Origin: JBDSTZ01 sp039927975
Lineage (GTDB): Bacteria > Pseudomonadota > Gammaproteobacteria > Burkholderiales > Burkholderiaceae_D
Assembly (NCBI GenBank): GCA_039927975.1
Contig: JBDSTZ010000354.1
Coordinates: forward strand, 1-7,421
Reading direction: 5' to 3'
DNA: 7,421 nt
Part shown: positions 1 to 4,760 of the stretch, piece by piece
How positions within the stretch are numbered: position 1 is the stretch's first letter
Layout of the letters: every line of letters starts with the position of its first letter
Position numbers and translations under genes: made by a program
Notes under the pieces: model-generated
Database searches by the model: none
What the model saw: only the letters and a program-made list of their open reading frames with translations
Told to the model about the DNA's origin: nothing

Positions 1-1
1 T

Positions 2-130
2 AGTACCTGGACCCGCTTTAACGACGATGCCCACCAGTTCGGTGGCGTGCGCGCGATGGCGGCCGACTGGAACACCTACGGACGGATTTACGTCAACGGC
101 ACCGGTCGCGGCCTTCTGTATTCCAACTAA
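2..130 (+). CDS. C-terminal end of a GH74-like glycoside hydrolase (xyloglucanase type), partial
   Basis: The window opens inside a gene; its last 42 codons are read in frame from base 2 to the TAA at 128-130. The tail contains RFNDDAHQFGG, then DWNTYGRIYVNGTGRG and ends LLYSN. This matches the closing blade of GH74 seven-bladed propeller enzymes, where a segment like RINDDxHQxG is followed by GDPxVYGRVYxxxxGRGIxYG. GH74 enzymes cleave the beta-1,4-glucan backbone of xyloglucan and are normally secreted. The catalytic aspartates lie upstream, outside the window, so activity cannot be judged, and related sialidase-like propellers are an alternative. The gene is closed off by the terminator at 152-182. 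A xyloglucan-active enzyme beside a xylose catabolic operon makes functional sense, because xyloglucan side chains release xylose. Confidence 0.72.
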   Translation, partial: STWTRFNDDAHQFGGVRAMAADWNTYGRIYVNGTGRGLLYSN

Positions 131-151
131 GATCGCCGGATCGCGGGTGGG

Positions 152-182
152 CAAGGGCGGCTGCGGCCGCCCTTGTTGTTTT
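152..182 (+). terminator. Rho-independent terminator after the GH74-like gene
   Basis: A perfect 10-bp inverted repeat (CAAGGGCGGC, loop TGCG, GCCGCCCTTG) spans 152-175 and is followed by TTGTTTT. It starts 21 bases after the stop codon at 128-130. The GC-rich stem, tetraloop and U-rich tail are the classical intrinsic terminator layout, so the upstream hydrolase is probably transcribed separately from the esterase at 519. Confidence 0.88.
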
Positions 183-518
183 GGCTCGCCGGGTAGCGAC
201 GCCGACGCAGACGCAGTCGACGCCATGGGGCAATCCGCCTGTATGCGGTCAACGGCCGCACCTACGGATCGGTCTGCAATTGTAGAGCACCGCGCCGCGC
301 GCACGCCTCGCTTCATTGCATTTAATGCAATCTCTATTGCAAATGATCACCCTTCTGAGTATTTACAAATCGTATCGTGCGCGGAAGAGGTCTCTCCTAT
401 TCTGGAACGGCAAATCAGCTCGTCCAGACACGAATACACCCCCCGGATCCTGGGCGCGCTGAGGCGCACACACCATGGCGGCAACGATCGCCAATAACCC
501 AGGAACGGAGATCTTCAA
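183..518. other. Gene-free upstream region of the esterase gene
   Basis: About 336 bases separate the terminator from the esterase start. I find no convincing coding sequence on either strand: the open frames here have no ribosome-binding site and give low-complexity Arg/Ala-rich peptides. The first part is GC-rich with GACGC-type short repeats near 196-220. The stretch 310-400 is visibly AT-richer and holds the 17-bp palindrome at 315-331, so it is the likely promoter/operator zone. A weak sigma-70-like pair, TTGCAA (337-342) and TATTTA (360-365) with a 17-bp spacer, is possible but its -10 is poor. Confidence 0.6.
315..331. promoter_or_regulatory. 17-bp perfect palindrome, candidate operator for the esterase gene
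   Basis: ATTGCATTTAATGCAAT is a perfect inverted repeat of two 8-bp arms around one central base. A further half-site, ATTGCA, follows at 336-341 in the same orientation as the left arm, 21 bases (two helical turns) downstream. It sits in the AT-rich part of the gap, about 190 bp before the esterase start. This geometry is typical of a dimeric repressor or activator site with an auxiliary half-site. The binding factor is not identifiable from the sequence and no regulator gene is in the window. Confidence 0.5.
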
Positions 519-1685
519 ATGAAAACAATATTATCGGCAGCCATAAAATTCATCGCGTTTTTAAGCGTGACCTTGAGCGGCCTGGCGTTTGCCGCGACAC
601 CGGATACGCTCAGATTCAATTTCGGGAATGGCATCGCGGTGCCCGGTTATACGGCGGTGAGCGCGGCCGACGCGTATGCGCCCGCCAAAGGGTATGGCTT
701 CAATACGCCGCAGGACATGGCGAACGTGGCCGCCTCGGGCAGCGGCGTGGGCGCGGCGGCCGTCCAGTTTCTCAAGTCGGGGGTGAGTAGCGCGAACACC
801 TTCAATGTCGATCTCGATCGCGGCCTGTACCGGGTCCAGGTCATGCTGGGCGATACGAACAGATCGAGCGTCGCGGCGGAAGGCGTCTATCAGCTGCTCA
901 ATTTGACGGGCACCAACCCCGCCGATGCCTTCCTGATTCCTGTCACGGACGGGCAATTGAATCTCATCGTCACGGCCGGCAAAGAGGGCGAAGCCTTTAC
1001 CTTGTCCGCGCTGGTGATTACCAAGGTGTCGCAGATTGCCGCGATGCCCAGGACGGTATGGATAGGCGGCGATTCCACGGTCGCCAATTACTACCCGAAG
1101 GACGCCGACGAGCTGGTCGGCTGGGGACAGATCATGCCGGAACTGGTCAATCCCCAGACGTTTCAAGTGCGCAGCATGGCGTCGGCCGGGCAGGTCGCGC
1201 AAGGATTTCTGGAAGGCGGATCGCTCGACACCGTCGTGAAGTACATCCAGAAGGGCGATTATTTCCTGTTCGAGATGGGTATCAATGACGAGAAGGCGTA
1301 TTCGGAAGCGCAATTCGTCGTCTACATGCGGCAAATTGTCGAGGCGGTGAAAGCCAAAGGCGCGACCGTCGTGCTGGTGCCACCGCAAGGGCGGGCGATC
1401 AGCTGGACGATGCAGGGCACGCAGCTGGTCCACTACGCCGAAGGTGATTCTTACCGGCCCGCCACGATCGCCCTGGCGCGCGAGCAGAACGTGAATCTGG
1501 TCGACCTCAATGTGCTGAGCTCGGCATACTTCACCTCCATCGGGCCCGTGCAGACCGAGCTGCTGTACAAGACCGGCGACTGGCTGCACTTCAATCGCAA
1601 GGGTGCGACCATGCTCGCCAAGCTGGTCGTGCAAGACTTGCAGCGACAGGGGATGAGTGGGTTCGACTACCTGATCAGTTTCTAA
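519..1685 (+). CDS. Secreted SGNH/GDSL carbohydrate esterase, CE12-like (rhamnogalacturonan/xylan acetylesterase family)
   Basis: A 388-residue exported esterase likely to remove acetyl groups from plant cell-wall polysaccharide. Residues 1-25 form a signal peptide (hydrophobic stretch, then AFA before A26). Residues about 30-170 form a beta-rich N-terminal domain opening LRFNFGNG and VPGYTAV, as in two-domain CE12 esterases. The SGNH hydrolase domain runs from about 178 to 375. Block I is GGDSTVA with nucleophile Ser186, block III is GIND (Gly254, Asn256), and block V is DWLHF with Asp354 and His357 of the triad. Block II is atypical: SMASAGQVA replaces the usual N-x-A-x-x-GRS, keeping Gly224 but losing the Asn and Arg. 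ATG 519 has GGAG at 507-510 with good spacing. Codon choice looks less uniformly GC-rich than in the operon downstream. The acetylated substrate (pectin, xylan or xyloglucan) cannot be told from sequence; the neighbouring xylose genes favour a xylose polymer. Confidence 0.85.
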   Translation: MKTILSAAIKFIAFLSVTLSGLAFAATPDTLRFNFGNGIAVPGYTAVSAADAYAPAKGYGFNTPQDMANVAASGSGVGAAAVQFLKSGVSSANTFNVDLDRGLYRVQVMLGDTNRSSVAAEGVYQLLNLTGTNPADAFLIPVTDGQLNLIVTAGKEGEAFTLSALVITKVSQIAAMPRTVWIGGDSTVANYYPKDADELVGWGQIMPELVNPQTFQVRSMASAGQVAQGFLEGGSLDTVVKYIQKGDYFLFEMGINDEKAYSEAQFVVYMRQIVEAVKAKGATVVLVPPQGRAISWTMQGTQLVHYAEGDSYRPATIALAREQNVNLVDLNVLSSAYFTSIGPVQTELLYKTGDWLHFNRKGATMLAKLVVQDLQRQGMSGFDYLISF

Positions 1686-1716
1686 TGTAGTCAGATCGGC
1701 CACCGAGCTCGACCAA

Positions 1717-1793
1717 GGCCGCCGACCCAGGCGGCCCAGTTTGGGACGCCCGAGCGTCCCCTGCAGCGCCTGTGCGCGAAGCCTCGCACAGGC
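1717..1793. terminator. Three tandem perfect stem-loops between the esterase and xylX
   Basis: Three consecutive exact inverted repeats fill this stretch. They are GGCCGCC/GGCGGCC with a 6-base loop (1717-1736), GGGACGC/GCGTCCC with a CCGA loop (1743-1760), and GCCTGTGCG/CGCACAGGC with an 8-base loop (1768-1793). The first starts 31 bases after the esterase stop. None is followed by a proper T-tract, so a classical intrinsic terminator is not shown. Transcript 3'-end protection, a Rho-assisted or bidirectional terminator, or a structured xylX leader are all possible. The layout suggests a boundary between the esterase and xyl operon transcripts. Confidence 0.45.
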
Positions 1794-1795
1794 AC

Positions 1796-1839
1796 TGCGC
1801 ATAATCATGATTCCCGATGGTGAGTTTCATAATTGCGCA
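1796..1839. promoter_or_regulatory. Candidate promoter/operator zone of the xyl operon
   Basis: Immediately after the third stem-loop the composition turns AT-rich. TGCGCA occurs at 1796-1801 and 1834-1839, and CATAAT (one mismatch to the sigma-70 -10 consensus) at 1800-1805 and 1828-1833. The two outer TGCGCA copies face each other across the interval. A 10-bp palindrome, AATCATGATT, lies at 1803-1812. A CATAAT at 1828-1833 would place a transcript start near 1840, about 50 bases before xylX, but no good -35 box is visible at the right distance, so an activator-dependent promoter is an option. This is a location hypothesis, not a defined promoter. Confidence 0.35.
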
Positions 1840-1866
1840 TCCGCGCCCCGCAAGGCACCATCCCGT

Positions 1867-1884
1867 CTACTTAATGTTGAGTAG
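1867..1884. promoter_or_regulatory. Imperfect 18-bp palindrome overlapping the xylX ribosome-binding region
   Basis: CTACTTAATGTTGAGTAG pairs at all but one of its outer eight position pairs, apart from a non-complementary central TG, and ends seven bases before the xylX ATG at 1892. It covers the only purine-rich element (GAG, 1879-1881) that could serve as a ribosome-binding site. A protein bound here would block elongation or initiation, and an RNA hairpin here would mask the start. It does not match the TGGTAGCGCTACCA-like operator I recall for Caulobacter XylR. Confidence 0.4.
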
Positions 1885-1891
1885 AAAAATC

Positions 1892-3055
1892 ATGACCAAT
1901 GTAAATAATTCATTCCTGCCAAGCGACGCCGAACGCGCCGTACTGATCGGCCGCGTCTGGCTCGGCGGGGCGGTGAATGGCCCGGCGCTGGTGGCGGTGC
2001 GCGCCGGCGAATTGATCGATATCTCGGGCCTGGCCCAGACCATGGCCGATCTGCTCGACCGCGACGACGTGCTTGAACAAGTGCGCAACGCCGGCGGCCG
2101 CTCGCTCGGCCCGGTGGAAAACCTGTTCTCCGACGCCGCCGACGCGCCGCGCCTGCTGGCGCCGTGCGATCTGCAAGCGGTCAAGGCGTGCGGCGTGACC
2201 TTCGCCGTCAGCCTGCTTGAGCGCGTGATCGAAGAGCAGGCCGGCGGCGACGCCGCCCGCGCCAGCGCCCTGCGCGCCGAAATGCAGTCGTGCATCGGCT
2301 CGGACCTGTCGGCCATCGAGCCCGGTTCGCCCGCCGCCGCCAAGCTGAAACAGGATTTGATCGCGCGCGGCCTGTGGTCGCAATACATGGAAGTGGGCAT
2401 CGGCCCGGACGCCGAAGTGTTCACCAAGGCGCAGCCGATGTCGGCGGTCGGCCACGGCGCCGACGTCGGCCTGCATCCCGACTCGCAGTGGAACAATCCC
2501 GAGCCTGAGATCGTGCTGGCGGTGAACAGCCGCGCCGTCGCCGTCGGCGCCACGCTCGGCAACGACGTCAACCTGCGCGACATCGAAGGGCGCAGCGCGC
2601 TGCTGCTCGGCAAAGCCAAGGACAACAACGGTTCCTGCTCGATCGGCCCGTTCATCCGCCTGTTCGACGAGAGCTTCACCATCGACACCATCCGCGACGC
2701 CGAACTGTCGATGCTGATCGAAGGCCAGGACGACGACTTCACGCTGGCCGGTGTGAGCCGCATGCGCGAAATCAGCCGCGATCCGCTCAAGCTGGTGGCC
2801 CAGACCTGCGGCAAGCATCACCAGTATCCGGACGGCTTCATGCTCTTCCTCGGCACCATGTTCTCGCCGATCAAGGACCGTGGCGCGCCCGGCGCCGGCT
2901 TCACCCACCACCTGGGCGACCGCGTCAGCATCTCGACGCCTTCGCTCGGCACCCTTGTCAACCACGTGCAACGCTGCGACCAGATCGCCCCGTGGACCTT
3001 CGGCGTGCGCGCCCTGTATCAACACCTGGCGCGCCGCGCCACCAGCCTGGTATGA
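1892..3055 (+). CDS. xylX: 2-keto-3-deoxy-D-xylonate dehydratase, fumarylacetoacetate hydrolase (FAH) family
   Basis: Predicted cytoplasmic enzyme of the Weimberg pathway, converting 2-keto-3-deoxyxylonate to 2-oxoglutarate semialdehyde plus water. From ATG 1892 it has 387 residues, about the length of Caulobacter XylX, which it resembles along its whole length from memory. Matching segments include GVTFAVSLLERVIEE (101-115), GPDAEVFTK (171-179), WNNPEPEIVL (200-209), GNDVNLRDIEGRSALLL (223-239) and QYPDGFMLFLGTMF (311-324). The FAH-family metal ligands are probably Glu204, Glu206 and Asp225. An in-frame ATG at 1817 would add 25 residues, but these are unlike the family and lack a ribosome-binding site; ATG 1874 is also less likely. 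The chosen start has only a weak GAG at 1879-1881. It is the first operon gene and overlaps the next by ATGA. A related dehydratase acting on the L-arabinose intermediate is the main alternative. Confidence 0.88.
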   Translation: MTNVNNSFLPSDAERAVLIGRVWLGGAVNGPALVAVRAGELIDISGLAQTMADLLDRDDVLEQVRNAGGRSLGPVENLFSDAADAPRLLAPCDLQAVKACGVTFAVSLLERVIEEQAGGDAARASALRAEMQSCIGSDLSAIEPGSPAAAKLKQDLIARGLWSQYMEVGIGPDAEVFTKAQPMSAVGHGADVGLHPDSQWNNPEPEIVLAVNSRAVAVGATLGNDVNLRDIEGRSALLLGKAKDNNGSCSIGPFIRLFDESFTIDTIRDAELSMLIEGQDDDFTLAGVSRMREISRDPLKLVAQTCGKHHQYPDGFMLFLGTMFSPIKDRGAPGAGFTHHLGDRVSISTPSLGTLVNHVQRCDQIAPWTFGVRALYQHLARRATSLV

Positions 3056-3870
3056 GCGACGGAATGGAAACTATTGAACGCAGCCCGGTGACCCGTCCGG
3101 CCATGGTGTACGCCAGCTATCCCGGCATCGCCGACAAATGTGTCGTCATCACCGGCGGCGGCACCGGTATCGGCGCCGCGCTGGTCGACGCCTTCGCCCA
3201 CCAGGGCGCACGGGTCTACTTCCTCGACATCGCCGACGCCGCCTCGGAAGCGCTGGCGACGCGCCTGGCCGATTGCGCACACCAGCCGGTCTTCTTGCAT
3301 TGCAACCTGATGGACATCACCGCGCTGGAAGCGGCGTTCGCCCACATCGACCAGGTGGCCGGTCCGGTGCAGGTGTTGATCAACAACGCCGCCAACGACG
3401 ACCGCCACGCGATCGGCGACATCAGCGAGCGTTACTGGGACGACCGCATGGCGGTCAACCTGCGCCACCAGTTCTTTTGCGCGCAGGCCGTCTCGAAGGG
3501 CATGGCGGCGAACGGCGGCGGCGTGATCCTCAATTTCGGTTCGATCTCGTGGCACCTGGCGATGGCCAACATGACCCTCTACATGACCGCCAAGGCGGCC
3601 ATCGAAGGCATGACCCGCGGGCTGGCGCGCGACCTCGGCGCCGACCGCATCCGCGTCAACAGCATCATCCCGGGCGCGGTGCGCACGCCGCGCCAGGAAG
3701 CGCTGTGGCATTCGCCGGAAGACGCGGCCAAGATCCTCGAAGCGCAGTGCCTGCACGAGCAGGTCGAAGTCGAAGACGTGGCGGCGCTGGCGCTGTTCCT
3801 CGCTTCCGACAACGCCGCGCGCTGCACCGGCCGCGATTACTTCGTCGACGCCGGCTGGTACGGGGCATGA
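3052..3870 (+). CDS. xylB: NAD-dependent D-xylose 1-dehydrogenase, short-chain dehydrogenase/reductase family
   Basis: Predicted to oxidise D-xylose to D-xylonolactone in the cytoplasm, the first step of oxidative xylose catabolism. From ATG 3052 it has 272 residues. The Rossmann nucleotide motif is TGGGTGIG (34-41). Asp59 at the end of beta-2 (FLDIAD) favours NAD over NADP. Catalytic residues are Ser164 (NFGSISWH), Tyr177 and Lys181 (YMTAK). NDDRH (115-119), VNLRH (135-139) and the C-terminal DAGW match Caulobacter XylB closely from memory. The usual NNAG motif reads NNAA (111-114). The chosen start forms an ATGA overlap with xylX, implying coupled translation. It leaves about 20 residues before the conserved YPG, longer than Caulobacter, so ATG 3064 or 3103 are possible starts. 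The symbol follows Caulobacter use and is not the xylulokinase xylB of enterics. An L-arabinose or other aldose dehydrogenase cannot be excluded. Confidence 0.87.
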   Translation: MSDGMETIERSPVTRPAMVYASYPGIADKCVVITGGGTGIGAALVDAFAHQGARVYFLDIADAASEALATRLADCAHQPVFLHCNLMDITALEAAFAHIDQVAGPVQVLINNAANDDRHAIGDISERYWDDRMAVNLRHQFFCAQAVSKGMAANGGGVILNFGSISWHLAMANMTLYMTAKAAIEGMTRGLARDLGADRIRVNSIIPGAVRTPRQEALWHSPEDAAKILEAQCLHEQVEVEDVAALALFLASDNAARCTGRDYFVDAGWYGA

Positions 3871-4760
3871 GTCTGTTCGCGCCCGCCTGTCTGTGGGACG
3901 TCGGCGCCGAGCTGGGCGAGGGCGCCTTGTGGCACGCCGCCAGCGGCCGCGTGTACTTCGTCGACATCAAGGGCAGCAAGATCCACCGCTGCGCCCCGGA
4001 CGGCAGCGCGCGGCGCAGCTGGGACACCCCGCACACGCCGGGCTTCCTGCTGCCGGTGGCGGACGGCGGTTTCGTCTGCGGCATGCGCGGCGGCCTGTAT
4101 CGCTTCGACGAGCAGGCCGGCAGCTTCTCGCTGCTGCACGCGGTCGAGCGCGACCAGCCGACCAACCGCTTGAATGACGGTTACGTCGACGCCGGCGGCG
4201 CCTTGTGGTTCGGCTCGATGGACGACCTGGAAGAAAGCGCGACCGGCGTGCTGTACCGCCTCGGCGAGAGCGGCGACGCGCGCGCGATGGAGCGCGAATA
4301 CATCATCACCAACGGCCCGGCGATGAGCCCGGACGGCCGCACCCTGTACCACGCCGACACGCTGCGCAAGCAGGTCTACGCGTTCGACGTGATGCGCAAC
4401 GGCCGGCTCGAACGCAAGCGGGTGTTCGCCACCATCACCGGCGGCGCCTACCCGGACGGCATGGCGGTCGATTCGGACGGCGACGTCTGGCTGGCGCTGT
4501 TCAACGGCGGCCGCATCGAGCGCTACAATGCGTCGGGCAAGCTGCTCGCCAGCGTCGCGCTGCCATGTTCGAACGTGACCAAGCTGGCGTTCGGCGGCGA
4601 CGATCTGCGCACGGTGTTTGTCACCACCGCCTGGAAGGGCATGTCGGCCGCGCAGCGCGCCAGCGAGCCGCTGGCCGGCGGCCTGTTCACCTTCCGCACC
4701 GATACACCGGGGCAGCAACAACACGCTTTTTCGATAGGGGCACTTCTTGAGCAACACTAA
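3867..4760 (+). CDS. xylC: D-xylono-1,4/1,5-lactonase, SMP-30/gluconolactonase family
   Basis: Predicted to hydrolyse xylonolactone to D-xylonate in the cytoplasm. The 297-residue product fits the six-bladed propeller lactonases of the SMP-30/gluconolactonase/LRE family (about 290-300 residues). The divalent-metal ligands are all present: Glu18 in GEG, Asn103 in RLNDG, Asn149 in ITNGP and Asp197 in PDGMA. Other family hallmarks are GRVYFVDIKG (27-36), ALWFGSMD (112-119) and MSPDGRTLYHAD (153-164). The ATG overlaps the SDR stop as ATGA. The frame is open far upstream (to about 3138), but that part is the out-of-frame image of the SDR gene and reads as Arg-rich noise, so the start at 3867 is preferred. 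Its 3' end overlaps xylD by 14 bases. Position between dehydrogenase and dehydratase matches pathway order. Confidence 0.9.
   Translation: MSLFAPACLWDVGAELGEGALWHAASGRVYFVDIKGSKIHRCAPDGSARRSWDTPHTPGFLLPVADGGFVCGMRGGLYRFDEQAGSFSLLHAVERDQPTNRLNDGYVDAGGALWFGSMDDLEESATGVLYRLGESGDARAMEREYIITNGPAMSPDGRTLYHADTLRKQVYAFDVMRNGRLERKRVFATITGGAYPDGMAVDSDGDVWLALFNGGRIERYNASGKLLASVALPCSNVTKLAFGGDDLRTVFVTTAWKGMSAAQRASEPLAGGLFTFRTDTPGQQQHAFSIGALLEQH
4736..4740 (+). promoter_or_regulatory. Ribosome-binding site that fixes the TTG start of xylD
   Basis: AGGGG ends six bases before TTG 4747 and lies inside the xylC 3' coding end. No ATG with comparable spacing exists nearby; the next in-frame ATG is at 4834, inside the conserved DHIDMTALYLERF segment. 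This supports TTG as the true start and suggests xylD initiates independently as well as by coupling to xylC. Confidence 0.7.

Noticed and set aside
196..220. GACGC-type short repeats, considered as a microsatellite or regulatory repeat
   Set aside because: The units are imperfect and irregularly spaced and are what GC-rich sequence commonly produces.
27..497. 156-codon open frame across the GH74 tail, terminator and intergenic gap
   Set aside because: It runs through the terminator hairpin, overlaps the real GH74-like frame out of register, and has no ribosome-binding site or recognisable motif.
561..1808. Long antisense open frame (415 codons, - strand) opposite the esterase
   Set aside because: It mirrors a clearly conserved sense gene, has no recognisable domain, is rich in Arg/His/Gly, and is expected from codon bias in GC-rich DNA.
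1817..1891. ATG 1817 as the xylX start or a leader peptide
   Set aside because: No ribosome-binding site, and the 25 residues do not resemble XylX N-termini; start 1892 gives the usual family length.
1910..3025. Long antisense open frame (- strand) opposite xylX
   Set aside because: Low-complexity, His/Arg/Ala-rich translation with no family signature; the sense frame is a full-length conserved enzyme.
3138..3866. Possible 243-residue N-terminal extension of XylC, in frame and open
   Set aside because: This part is the out-of-frame reading of the SDR gene, Arg/Gly/Pro-rich and unlike any domain; XylC has full family length from ATG 3867.
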